DNA of 64,000 bases from Pyropia yezoensis (Eukaryota > Rhodophyta > Bangiophyceae > Bangiales > Bangiaceae), in contig CM020620.1 of NCBI GenBank assembly GCA_009829735.1, positions 14,877,420-14,941,419 on the forward strand, written 5' to 3'. Below the pieces are notes generated by a model, which saw only the letters and a program-made list of their open reading frames with translations, was not told where the DNA came from and did no database searches. Position 1 is the first letter of the stretch. The number at the start of each line of letters is the position of its first letter. Below, piece after piece: positions 9,913-20,344 of the stretch. Made by a program: the position numbers and the translations under genes.

Positions 9913-10884
9913 TCACCACTTCCCCTCCCACTCCATACCCACCACTGACGACGGCACGTCTAATTTTGACCCCATCTGCGACAACGGAACTCGAAAGGTC
10001 TGCCGGTAGCCTGCTGACATGTACAGGCGCATGGCCGAAACCATTGTCGACAGGGTGGTCAGGTTCACGCGGTTCACTCCATCCGAGACCACAGCGGAGT
10101 GGAGGGCCGCGATGAGGGCGCGACCGATACCCCGGCGGCGCGCGTCGGAGGCGACCGCCATGCGCACCAGCTCCACAGAAAGTTGAGACTGAGGGGGCTG
10201 GGCGCCGCCGTCTTCGCCGCTGCCAGTACCACCATTATCTCGGCCATTGGTGACACCGCCGCCACTATCGGCATCAGCGTTTCCGCCACCGCCTGCGCCC
10301 GTGTCGTCCCCACGGCCGCCGTCACCTTCGCCATCACCACCATCACCACCGCCACCGCCATTAGCATCACTTCCACCATCACCGGTGTTGTGAGAATTCT
10401 CGCGTGCCGCACCCCCCGGCGGGCCGACAGGCACCTTCGGCGGCTTACCGCCCACACACCCCAGCACAGCTCCCGATGCCACGTCAACCGCTAGAAAAAA
10501 GTACCCCCGCGGTGACCCGCGAGGTGACGACGACGACTGCGGTGACAGCGACGGTGGCGCCCTCACGGCATCCCCCCCCTCCAGCGTCCCCCCCGCAGCC
10601 TCTTCTTCGGCAGCCCTGACAGACGGCGTCAGCGGCCGCAGCGCGTATGAGGCGGGAATGTCAGCGAGGTCGGTCGTAGCAGTGGTCTCCGCCCAGCGTC
10701 GGACAGAGGCGCCTAACTGCCCGTCCGGATCGAGACCCGCCGCCTCGCCGTCGGCGGCAACGTCGGCCATGCCACCACGGAAGAGCGAAATCGCCGCGGA
10801 TGTGTCGGCAGCGGCGGCGTCGGGGGGCGACACCCGGAATGGGCGCACTGTCACGCCGGGGGGATAATCGGCAAGGATATCCAT
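9913..10884 (-). CDS. GNAT-family N-acetyltransferase with large Gly/Asp insertion
   Basis: This 323-residue protein starts at an ATG (10884). The C-terminal part shows the GNAT acetyl-CoA site: strand VELVRMAVASDAR, then the motif-A loop RRRGIGRAL (about residues 249-257) with the Arg/Gln-x-x-Gly-x-Gly/Ala pattern that binds the pyrophosphate, then a helix and the motif-B stretch MRLYMSAGYR. The earlier strands (GYFFLAVDVASGAVLGCVGG, about 130-150) form the N-terminal half of the sheet. About 80 residues of Gly/Asp/Asn between the two halves (encoded near 10215-10400) are unusual for this fold and must be a disordered loop. GNATs acetylate amines using acetyl-CoA; the substrate here is not predictable, though the spacing resembles NAT8-type enzymes. 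Confidence 0.75.
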   Translation of the reverse strand: MDILADYPPGVTVRPFRVSPPDAAAADTSAAISLFRGGMADVAADGEAAGLDPDGQLGASVRRWAETTATTDLADIPASYALRPLTPSVRAAEEEAAGGTLEGGDAVRAPPSLSPQSSSSPRGSPRGYFFLAVDVASGAVLGCVGGKPPKVPVGPPGGAARENSHNTGDGGSDANGGGGGDGGDGEGDGGRGDDTGAGGGGNADADSGGGVTNGRDNGGTGSGEDGGAQPPQSQLSVELVRMAVASDARRRGIGRALIAALHSAVVSDGVNRVNLTTLSTMVSAMRLYMSAGYRQTFRVPLSQMGSKLDVPSSVVGMEWEGKW

Positions 10885-11635
10885 GAGAGATACGAAGAGA
10901 GATCCAAGTGCCGTCTAACGAGCGCGGGGAAGGATGGCGCGCTTCGAAAGAGCCCGAGTGGCGGAGGAGCGGGCGGCGAGCGAGGGGAAAGAGGAGTGGG
11001 CACAGTTGAGCAATGCAGGAGCTCGAGAGGTGGAGGTGGAAGGTGGTTCGAGCAGCGCTGACTTCAACAGCTAGCGGACCCTCGCCAGAGCTACTGTACT
11101 GGATCCGCTTCCGCTCGTGTCTTCAGCGGCTCTGGCCCGTTGTGCTGGCAACCACCGTTTCCGACGCCAGTAAGGCGGAGTGGGCCTCTCTGCGCGATCG
11201 AGGCTCCCTCGACTGCTCGCCACCAGAGAAGCCAGGGAGCCAGGGGCTGCAGTTGGCCCGGTGCCATCCATCTGTTTCGCTTCGGCCGGGAATCGCTTCG
11301 ATGATCCTCAGACAAGCGTCGCTTTTTGCCTGATTTGGGCCCTGTGTGGGTGCAAACGAGGTCGAGATTGTACCACCCCCAGCTGACAGAGCAACGGAAG
11401 TAGCCCCCATAAAAACGATGGGCAGCAAATCTGCTCAAGTCTGCGCAGAAGCAATGTATTCCTCGAGAGCACTTGAGAAGCCTCCAACTGTGAATTGGTT
11501 CGGTTTCGTTCTTGCGACGTCGAGCGTGCCGCCGCCGCGCCGCCCTGGTTAGTCACGGTGGAGTGTGGAGTAACGACGAAGTAGCGCACGCCCTTCTGTC
11601 GTGGTGTGCCCTTGCCGCTGGCGTGTGGGGCAGCA
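10885..11635. other. Divergent intergenic region between GNAT and MPP10 genes
   Basis: The GNAT gene (-) and MPP10 (+) are head to head, so this 750-base stretch should carry both promoters. I see no coding potential and no clear TATA box in it. Confidence 0.4.
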
Positions 11636-13720
11636 ATGTCGCCGCCTGTGGACCTCCCCGTTCTCAAGGATGTGACCGTTGCCGACTTTTCCAAACCATC
11701 TGCGAGCCTCGCTGCACAGTACGTTTTGCAGAGGCCCGTCGTCGTCCGCTCCACGCGGCTGTACAGTCTCTGGCCGCTGCTGCCGGCTGTGATGCATTTG
11801 CGGCGTCTCTTTGTCCATGCATTCTCCTTGGCGACGCCGTACTGACTGTTCTGGCTACGCTCGTCTGCCCGCGTTCCTTTGTTTTCGTACTTGGGCTACT
11901 ACTGCGGAGCTGCCTCTCCTGGCCATCCGCTCCTCAGATGTCGGGCCGTGGCCAAGCAGCTATATGAGCAGCAGTCAGCCGTGGCCGTTGGCCTCCCCAC
12001 AGACGCCCCGCTGCCTGAAGTCACTGTGGCCGCAACAGGGAGCTGTGGCCGTGCCAGGGGCGTGCCCATCGGGGCGCTGTGCACGCTATCTGCCGGCCCC
12101 GACGTGGACGACCAGATGCTGTGGCGTACACTGGAGCTCCGTTCTGGCCCGCTGGGGCGATGGCTCCGGAACGAGCTGTTGGTTGCGGAGAAGCTGACAC
12201 AGCGAGCGGCCACCCGACGTGCCGAGCGTGACGCCAAGCGTGGCGTCTGTGAGGTGCGGGGCGTCACCTGGGCACCGTCATCCGATGGGGGCATGGCGGC
12301 CGCCGCGAGTGACGGCAGCGACGACGGCGATGGCAGCGACAGCAGCGACAGTGGCGGCGGCGGCGGCGACGGTAGCGGCGACGACGGCATTGGCAGCGGC
12401 AGCGGCGGCCTCGGCAGCGCCGGGAGCGGCAATGGCAGCGACGGCAGTGGCAACAACAGTAGTGGCAGCGAAGGCAGCGCCAGCAGTATCGACGACAGCG
12501 GCAGCGATGGCGGCGGCAGCAGCAGCAGCGACGTTGACTCGGACACGGCGCGTGCGCGGCGGCGGGCCGTCGCGTTTGAGTCGGCGTCTGACTCGGACGG
12601 CGACGCGGCTGCGGCGGCAGCGGCGCGCACGCCCCTGGCGCGCGCCCGTGAGGCACGAGCGGCCAAGCTTGCTGCTGTTGAGGCGGCGTCGGTCGCCACC
12701 AAGCCGTGGCAGCTGCGTGGGGAGGTGGGCTCCCGGGACCGACCTGCAGACTCCCTCCTGGCGGCGGACCTGGAGCACGACGTTGCCCGCCGGCCCGCCG
12801 CACCGCCCTCCACCGTCACCACCGCCGCCATTGAGTCGCTCCTTCGCCGCCGCATCGCAGACGCCCACTGGGACGACGTGGCCGTGCCGGTGCGGCCAAC
12901 CGCAGCAGTAGCTGCAGCGGCGGCGGAGGGAGCGGCGCCTGACGCGCCGGCCCAGGTGTCGCAGCTAAAGCCTACCGAGGGCCTTGGCGACCTTTACGCC
13001 GCTGAGTACGTGGCAGGTCGGGAGCGGTTGGCGTCCGCCGCCGCCTCCGACGGCGGCACGGCTGGCGGCTCGGGTGTTGCCACCGCGCCACCGCCCGTGA
13101 CCGAGTCCCCCGAGCAGGCCGAAGTCAATGCGCAATGGCGGGCGCTGTCCCGCAAACTGGACCTGCTGGCCAACCTGCGGCTGCCGCCCAAGGAGATGGC
13201 CCGCACCGATGACGACGGCGGCCGGCCTGACAATGCCGCGGCGGGCCTCCCTGCACTTGCCGCGGAGGACGTGGTGCCGGAAGGCATCTCCGACGCAACG
13301 CTCCTGGCACCGCAAGAAGTGCACCAGCCGGCCACCGCCGCGCCGACGGGCGAGCGGGAGCGCACCAAGGAGGAGCGCGCCGCGGCACGGCGACGGAAGA
13401 AGCGGCGGTCGGGCGGCGGTGGGGCCGGCGGGGGGGGGAAGGCCCGCCCGACGGTGGTGTTTGGGGCCGACGTCATGGGCGGCGGCGGGGGTGGCCGCAA
13501 GCGCGGTCGCGGCGACCGCGGCGGGGGCGGCGGCGGCGGCGACGGCGGCGGCGGGCTCGGCGGGGTGGGCAAGCCGAAAAAGGCTCGCGCGTCGAGCAGC
13601 GCTGCCTTCTTCCGCGGCATGCAAGAGACTGTTGCCGCCGATATCCAGAGAAAAAAGGACAAGGCCGAGGGGCGGGGGGTGTCGAAAGCGACGATGGGGT
13701 CGGCGGCCAAGTTCATGTGA
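11636..13720 (+). CDS. MPP10: U3 snoRNP protein MPP10 (SSU processome), one intron
   Basis: MPP10 binds IMP3 and IMP4 and is part of the U3 snoRNP that processes pre-18S rRNA in the nucleolus. Exon 1 is 11636-11718 and exon 2 is 11938-13720, giving 621 residues. Family blocks appear in order: a short N-terminal helix, the DDQMLWRTLELR block, a long acidic Ser/Gly/Asp-rich middle, the hallmark KPWQLRGEV (about residue 282) followed by RPADSLL and an IADAHWDDV block, a LDLLANLRL helix, then LPALAAEDVVPEGISDATLL (about 464-483) and APQEV. A basic Gly/Arg/Lys tail follows, with AAFFRGMQETV near the end. The intron removes an in-frame TGA (11843) and restores the N-terminal helix. The Gly runs in the tail are longer than in animal or yeast MPP10. 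The identification is strong. Confidence 0.9.
11719..11937 (+). other. Intron of MPP10
   Basis: This 219-base intron has donor GTACGT at 11719 and a pyrimidine-rich acceptor ending CTCCTCAG at 11937. Splicing joins a split Gln codon and keeps the frame. Without it, the frame meets TGA at 11843. Confidence 0.75.
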
Positions 13721-14585
13721 TAGCCGGCAGCTTGTGGCTAATGTGTTTTCCTGGGAGCCTTTCCCGGGGCGAGTCGGTATGTATCCCGGAGGGGTTTTGG
13801 CCGATAGTTGTGCTTGTGTGGCGCAGTTATCCACGTGTCGCCGTGGCGCCAAAGGAATGGGATTTTAGCCAATGGTTGCCTACTCACCTGGAGCGCCGCG
13901 ATCGCCAAAGCACCGCGGGAGTCGCGGCGTGGCTGCTCTGCCGTTGTCGGCGGTGCACCGCCCATCCCCCACTGTCGGCACGCCGCCGACTTTCGTTGGC
14001 GCCTTCGCCGAGGGCTCATGCTACCACCGCGACGTCATGCCCGTGGGGCCGTGGGGATGGTCACCGCCGAGGGTGGTGGGGCAGGCTGTTGAGGGGGGAG
14101 GGTGGCCCACGCCCTCAGCTCCGGCGCGTCGGTGGGTGCGGACCTTCCGCCCGGTGCGGCGCGGTGGGGAGCAACCGAAACTGACATGGGCGAAGGCGGG
14201 GCGGTCGGTGCCGCTGGCAGCTTGCCGCGGCCTCCCTGAGGTCTCCACCCCTCGCCGGCTGGTTGTGAGCGGCGCTTGCGGCCTCCTTGAGGGCTCCACC
14301 CCTCGCTGGCATGTTGCGAGCGGCACTTGCCGCCGGGCTTGTGGGCACGCCAAAGACTATTCCGCCCGCCCTCTCATCTCCTCCCGCACCTCTCCTCTTT
14401 GTCTCCCCGGTGCTTTGCACTCCCCTCTTGCCGTGTGCTTTGTATCCCGGGGTGCTCGGTGAGCTGGCCTACCGTTTTTTATCCTCCTCTCCTTCCTCGC
14501 CGCGTTTTCCGCCCTCCCTCCACCCCCCGTCGCCGCCACCCCTTACCCGCTGCCTCCCCACGCTCTCTTGGAGGGCGCCCGCACC
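13721..14585. other. Intergenic region with an imperfect tandem duplication
   Basis: At about 14216-14330 a unit of roughly 55 bases containing CTCCACCCCTCG is present twice with several mismatches. From about 14380 the DNA becomes pyrimidine-rich up to the start of the next gene. No gene is seen. Confidence 0.45.
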
Positions 14586-15683
14586 ATGATGTTTTCCGTG
14601 CTGCACACCTTTCCCCTCAGCCTGCGCACGTCGCAACGCAAGTTGCGGGCGCTTCCCCCGGCGGTCGCCACCGCGGCCGCTGCCTTGGTGCTGCTGCTGT
14701 TGCTCGGCGCCAGCACCCGTGGCGTGCCCGGTCGCCTTGGCGGTGGTCGCGCCGTCGCGGCGGGGGCGGCACCGGCGGCGGTGGCCAGCCGTTTGGCACC
14801 CCCCCCCGCCGGGCGGCCGCCCCGCGTCATCCGGCCCGACAGGTCGCGGGGCGGGCGGCCGCCGCTCACCTGCCGCGGCCTCATCAAGTTCCCGCGCAGC
14901 GCGGAGGAGGGGTGGTTTTTTTGCGACGCCCCCTCCCTGGCGGGCGGCACCGTCGTGACGGTGGGCGTAGGGCGGAACGTGGTGTGGGATGGTGCAATGG
15001 TGGGCGCCTACGGCACAACGCATTTTGGGTTTGACCCCACCCCGCGGTCCGTGTCGTTTTACGTGGCCAACCCTGAGCGCCTGCCGCCGGGCTTCTCGTT
15101 TCATCCGCTGGGCTTGGGCGTCCGCGACGGGCTGTTGGAGATGGAGCTCCCAACGGGGAACATTGACTCTTATGTGCCTGCGTCGCTGTTGGCACCAGCA
15201 GGCCGTCGGCGTGTGCGGGTGCCCGTCTTTGCGCTGTCCACCCTCCTCCGCGTGGTGGGTGTCGAGTGGATGGACGTGCTGAAGGTCGATGTGGAAGGAG
15301 CAGAGGGGGACGTTATCCAGTCGTGGGTGGACAGTGGCTACTCCCCGCCCGCGGATCAAGTGCTGATGGAGACGCACGCCCGCTTTCACGGGGACGACCC
15401 CACGTTCGTGCCGCGGCTGATTGAGAATATGCAGACGCTCGGCTTTCGCCTTTTCTACCGCGTACACTTTGAGCTAAGCTTTGTACGCACCGAGGCCGTG
15501 GACGTCGACACCCCCCCGGGAGGGTGGGGACGCGACGCTGACGGCACCGACGGGGCTGCACGAGCGTCGAGCCCGGGCGCTGCGGCCCGGACAGGCGCGG
15601 GCGCAGGCGGGGAGACACCGGCCGCCAAGGAATCGGGAACTGCTGTGGGGGGAGGGGGCGTGCCGACAGTGGTCCGCTTATGA
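14586..15683 (+). CDS. Membrane-anchored FkbM-type methyltransferase-like protein
   Basis: Starting at the ATG pair at 14586, this 365-residue protein has one hydrophobic segment at about residues 23-43 behind a short basic N-terminus. That is a type II membrane (Golgi-like) arrangement. The luminal domain has a strand VVTVGVGRNVVWDGA standing where the SAM-binding motif I lies, then FGFDPTP (acidic residue contacting the ribose) and the FkbM hallmark LKVDVEGAE at about residues 231-240. The family transfers methyl groups from SAM to oxygen or nitrogen of small molecules or sugars, and membrane-anchored relatives may act on polysaccharides. The substrate is unknown. The last 50 residues are Gly/Ala-rich filler. 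The leader just upstream is strongly pyrimidine-rich. Confidence 0.7.
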   Translation: MMFSVLHTFPLSLRTSQRKLRALPPAVATAAAALVLLLLLGASTRGVPGRLGGGRAVAAGAAPAAVASRLAPPPAGRPPRVIRPDRSRGGRPPLTCRGLIKFPRSAEEGWFFCDAPSLAGGTVVTVGVGRNVVWDGAMVGAYGTTHFGFDPTPRSVSFYVANPERLPPGFSFHPLGLGVRDGLLEMELPTGNIDSYVPASLLAPAGRRRVRVPVFALSTLLRVVGVEWMDVLKVDVEGAEGDVIQSWVDSGYSPPADQVLMETHARFHGDDPTFVPRLIENMQTLGFRLFYRVHFELSFVRTEAVDVDTPPGGWGRDADGTDGAARASSPGAAARTGAGAGGETPAAKESGTAVGGGGVPTVVRL

Positions 15684-18600
15684 TTGAAGGGCGGCCGCAC
15701 ACAAGGACAGGGTTGAGCAGCTCGTAGGGGGCTAGTCGACCGCCGCGTTTTACGCAGAGAGGGGACGGCGCGGGACGTGCGCCCCTTATCATAAGGGTCT
15801 TATGCCGTGATGCGGGCGACGGGCGGGACAAAGGGTAAACGTTGGGTTCCCTCACGGGGCGCGGGCCCGCGCCGGCATGCCCGGCACGCCCTCCCTCTCA
15901 CCCTTTCACCCCCGTCTCTCTAGAACAGAATCTTCACGCCGCTGTTGTCGAGGGATGGGGACGGGGAGAAGTGGGCGCGCCCTGTGGACCGCACGCCGCG
16001 GGCTGGGCGTCGTCGCGGGCGGGTGGGCCGGGGTTGGGACAGCCATCCCGCGCCCCCCCGCCCCTCTCATGAGACAACTCTGGTAGACAACTCTCAGAGA
16101 CCACTCTCATCTTTCAGAGACATCTTTCAGAGACATCTTTCAGAGACATCTTTCAGAGACACCTTTCAGAGACACCTTTCAGAGACAACTTTCAGACAGG
16201 GAGGTGGACGGCGTGTTGGCCTGGTGGGGGGGGTTGCCGGGGCCCACCAATGGCAGGGCTGGGAAGGGAGTGGACGCGAACGCTTTGGCACGTTCATACA
16301 AATACCTAATCCCAGTCATCCCGGCTGGACGTTGATGAAGCGATACAAAGATGGGTATTTAGATAGCATCACGGGCTGGCACATAGGAACCACTCGTCCG
16401 CATTGATTGCGGTCGGTCCTGGCTTCCAGCTCCATATCTGTGCAACCTCGAGAGTGTCTGCATGATGCACGTCTCTGGAACCACGAGGGAATGTACGACC
16501 AGTCCGCCCGTCCGAATCTACTGGTGTCTGCCGGGCGTGGGCGCGACACGCGCCTTCCGATGAGAAACCCGTGAAGCCCATCGTTGTTCACCCAGGGCAC
16601 AAGCTGGTCTTGATATTTGACATATGATCAACAGGACCGTAGTCGAATAAATAAAAGAATAATTTACTGTTAACGGTATTAAACTCTTCGAAGTATGTTC
16701 GCCGGATGGGTCTCCCCACCGGCGGACGCTGCACCGAATGGACCATGGTCTCAGCGGCTCAGGCTCAGGGTTGGCAAAAATGTAATATATTTTGTGCCGG
16801 CTTGGATTATTTCATCGATTTATTAAATTTTTGGTATTGGTTGTATATGCATTATTTTTGTTATGAGCGTACTTACACGTGCTTGAATACTTACTCATGC
16901 TCGTGTGTGCCAACTATCACTGTCGCATCAAAAGCCTTCAGCGCGGCTCCTGGCTGCACCCCGCCGTCGTGAGTCTTTTCAGCACCCTTCCCCGGCGCCA
17001 GTAACGCCACCACGCTGTGCTCGTCGACTAACCCGGGTACCTCTTTGCAACTCCCGGTGGCTTCCCCCGACCCTTTCCGAGCCGGCGTGCGACAACGGAG
17101 AGGCGGCGCCTATGAATGTGGGAGCAGACCGCACGCCAGCGGGCCCCAGCCGCGCACGCTCTGCAGCAGGCGCCGCCTCAAGACGAGGCACCAGATGAAA
17201 GGCGAGCGACAAGAAGTCGGAGTTCACCGAGATCCAACGGGGTCGATACGCACACTGCGAAAAGCTGGTGAAAAACAAGCAGCAGAACGGCACCCAAATA
17301 GCAACCCACCTGTACTCTTGCCGTGCGTACCATTCGCAGAGCGACTCAAGGCCTGGAATATGTGTTCAACGCTTCAGAGGACGAGGCCGCGGCTTACGGA
17401 CCCTCACGCGTCTCGTAATACCTCTGGAGGCAGCGCCCGCGGCGCCCAGCCGCATGAATGGCCGGCCACAGCCGTTGCCGCCACCGCTACCGCCGCCGCT
17501 GCCGTGTCGAATTCCCTTCCCATCCGCCTCGTCGACCACCAGCGCTGCGTCGATCGTGAAGAAGGCGCCAGGCACGGCGACGGTCGTTGTTGCTGTGGGA
17601 GGGGAAAGCAGGCGCCCCCACTGCCGCCGCCACTCGCAGCGTTCGTGCTCGCTAGCACTCAGGCGTGCCGTGCAGATTGAGCAAGGGGGGGGGGCAGGAC
17701 AGCGGGGTGAAAGGGGGAAGGGGGTGGATGGGAAGCTCTAGAGAACCCGAAGCGCTGACGTACCAGGGGGTAATGGAAGCTGCCGTCACGCCACCGCCCG
17801 ACAGCCGCGCGCCGCACACAAGCCGCCGCCCCCCCCCCCTGCCCTGCCGACTTCCGAGCAGGCAGTGCAACTCTCCACGATTATAGACTTGCGAAGATGT
17901 AATAGCCATTACACAGTCAAATATGCAACAGATGAATCAAGGGCTCTTTTCGCTCTTTGATGAAGCTATATTAATTTCTTATTTTAATGTAATGTAATGT
18001 ATACAGTAGAGACGTTGTTACAACCCTGCTTCGGCTTCTGACAATGCTGCCTTGAGGCATATGTTCGCACAGCTTCTGCCTTGCAAAGCCCAGGTACGTT
18101 GAGTTCGGAGAGCTCATCCGGACTTTGCCAGTCGCGCTCATCGATGATTGCCATATTGGCTCGTGAGAGGGGTCACCTGGCGTCGAGCGGTGGGGTCACC
18201 GAGCCCATATCAAGGTGACCAATCATGGTGCCGAGGCGTATCTGCCATGTGTGGCCAGCATGTCTTGCTGTGGGGCGGACCTGAAGCTACTGTAAGGCTC
18301 CATCATGGATGGTCTATCACCAGCACCTCGTGCGCACGCGCCCGGCACGCGCCACTCTCGTGTTTCTGCTCGCGCCGCCGCACGTGGGTGGGCGTGGCGC
18401 GCTCCCCCGCGGGCCGCATGGGGTGGGGTCCCGCCCCGCCTCTCCCTGCGGCGGCCGCAGCACGGGGCCTGTAGTAGTGTGAGGAGCACCCCCCCCTCGG
18501 ACACTCCCGCCGCCACACCGCCTCTCCCCCACACGCCCCCCCCCCCCCTCCAGCGCTCCCATTTGCGGCGGCGCGGAGCGTGGCCTAAGACGGACCGTGT

Positions 18601-18943
18601 GTTTTTCGAGTGCCCGCGTACTCCTTTGGCTAGCCCCGCGCGCGCTTTGCCCTTGGTCGTGGGGCAGTCGCTCTGAGGCGCTTCGGTGGTAGCGGCTGCT
18701 TTTTCTCACCCGTCCCCTCGTGTGGGGTCATAGATTCGGGCTCGACTCCCTTACTCTCTACGTACCGTCGTGGTCGCGCCGTTTCAAGAGAGTGGGACTC
18801 GCGTCGTCACACCCACCAGCACGCAGAGTAGTATCCCCACGCCTACGCCCTCGTCTGCCTGGGAGGTTGACCCCCGACCCCACAAGTCTGCGCCTCCTCC
18901 TGCATCGTGGCTCCCCCCCACCGTCCACCCACTTGTGCTGACC
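15684..18943. other. Gene-poor region with repeats and AT-rich islands
   Basis: No gene is recognised. The stretch contains the 13-base tandem repeat (16111-16195) and two islands rich in A and T (about 16620-16915 and 17885-18050) that stand out from the GC-rich surroundings. The last 250 bases are C-rich leader of the bHLH gene. Confidence 0.45.
16111..16195. repeat. 13-base tandem repeat
   Basis: About six to seven head-to-tail copies of CTTTCAGAGACAT, with later copies changed to CACC or CAAC at the end. Related but degraded units (CTCTCAGAGACC) precede it from about 16070. Confidence 0.85.
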
Positions 18944-20344
18944 ATGCCTTCCCTGTCTCCCTTGGCGCCCTCGGACTTGGCCGCCCGGAGGCTGCCGCCT
19001 TTGCCACCACGGAGCGGCCGCGGTGGGGCCGATGTCTTTCGTGACGGATCGCCCCTCCCCAGCGGCAGCGGTGCCAGCGGTAGTAGCGGCAACAGCAGCG
19101 GCAGCGGTCAAGGTGGCAGCGGCAGCGGTCAATGTGGCAGCGGCGGGCGCGCCTCCCCCTTCCCCGACTCGACGGCTGCGACCCCCCTTCGCGCGGCGAT
19201 CACCCCCCCCAGCGGCGGCAGTTCGACTCCCCCCTCGTCTCCCAGCTTTGACGTTCGCCGTGCCGCCGGTAGGGCCCGTGGCGGCGGCAGTGGCGGCGGC
19301 AGTGGTGGCAGCGGCGGCAGCGGCGGCAGCGGCGGCGGGCCGCATGGCGGTCGGTGTCAAAAGCAACGGCACAAGGAGGTGGAGCAGCAACGCCGCCGTC
19401 GCCTGCGCGCGTCGGTTGAGGCGCTGCAGGCCACTCTTCCGGCGGCGCCGCCCGGCGTGCGCCGCAACGTAGAGGCCATTGTGACGGATGCAGTCGCCTA
19501 CGTGGCGCGGATGCGCAGACGGATTGGGCAGGTGACGGCGACGACCAGCGCGCTGACCGAGCGGGCCACCGCGTGTGAAGCGGAGGCTGCGCGGCTGCGG
19601 GCGGCGCTGGCAGCTGTGAGCGTGTATGGGCCGGCGGCGGCGGCAGCCGCTCCTGCCGTTGCCGACACGGGCGCCACCATGTCGTTTGTGACGGCCCTGG
19701 AGCCGCCGTCGACCACTTCTGGGCTGCTGCCATCGCTAGCGACAAGGCCAAGGCCGGCGTCGACGCCTACGCTGGCGCCAATGCTCGCGGTCTCCCCGAC
19801 GCCGAGCGAATCGGCCACGCCGGCTCCGGCGGGTGCGCTTCCCCCCGCGCGTGTCATGTACTCGCTCCCCCCCTGTGGCGGCGGCGCCCCCAGCGGTTGG
19901 TCGCTTTCGCATCCCCACCACGCCGCTGTCGGTGGTGCTCACGTGCTGCCGCCGCTGTCCCAGGCCTCGTGGTCGTACCAGTGGGTGCCCGACTGGCGAG
20001 CGCTGCCGCCGTCCGCCTCCCCCACCGACGCGGCTGCTCCGGTCGCCACAGGTGCTGCCGCTGGCGGTAGCCCCGGCTGGTCGATGCCACCGCTACCAAC
20101 AGGCGGATTTTGGGCGTCCCCCAAAGTGGACGCATCTGGCCCATTGGTCTACCCGCAGCCCCTCTTGTCGCTGTCGACTGGGATGGTTGGGGAGCCACAC
20201 AACGGTAGCACACCCCCTGCGGCTAATCCGGCAGTGGCTGGTGCACCCTCGCTGCCGCTGTCTGACGGCTGGCAACGACAACGGCGGCTCGCTGCCGCTT
20301 CGAGCAGCGAGCAACGACCGCACTGGGCCGGCACGGCCCGATAG
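18944..20344 (+). CDS. bHLH transcription factor (first of a pair)
   Basis: This 466-residue protein carries a basic helix-loop-helix domain. The basic region QKQRHKEVEQQRRRRLR has His143, Glu147 and Arg151 in the H-E-R spacing that reads E-box or G-box DNA. Helix 1 (LRASVEALQATLP), a loop, and helix 2 (VEAIVTDAVAYVARMRRRIG) follow, and a helix with regularly spaced hydrophobics extends to about residue 230, suggesting dimerisation. Gly/Ser-rich and Pro/Ala-rich stretches flank the domain. Near the C-terminus is SWSYQWVPDW, which resembles WPYHWVPSPW in the second bHLH protein downstream. The frame is open back to a GTG at 18770; the ATG at 18944 (ACCATGCC) is the likely start. The protein should act in the nucleus as a dimer; its targets are unknown. 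Confidence 0.8.
   Translation: MPSLSPLAPSDLAARRLPPLPPRSGRGGADVFRDGSPLPSGSGASGSSGNSSGSGQGGSGSGQCGSGGRASPFPDSTAATPLRAAITPPSGGSSTPPSSPSFDVRRAAGRARGGGSGGGSGGSGGSGGSGGGPHGGRCQKQRHKEVEQQRRRRLRASVEALQATLPAAPPGVRRNVEAIVTDAVAYVARMRRRIGQVTATTSALTERATACEAEAARLRAALAAVSVYGPAAAAAAPAVADTGATMSFVTALEPPSTTSGLLPSLATRPRPASTPTLAPMLAVSPTPSESATPAPAGALPPARVMYSLPPCGGGAPSGWSLSHPHHAAVGGAHVLPPLSQASWSYQWVPDWRALPPSASPTDAAAPVATGAAAGGSPGWSMPPLPTGGFWASPKVDASGPLVYPQPLLSLSTGMVGEPHNGSTPPAANPAVAGAPSLPLSDGWQRQRRLAAASSSEQRPHWAGTAR

Noticed and set aside
16111-16195. Possible CRISPR-like array
   Set aside because: The units are adjacent 13-base tandem copies with no spacers, and the DNA is eukaryotic.
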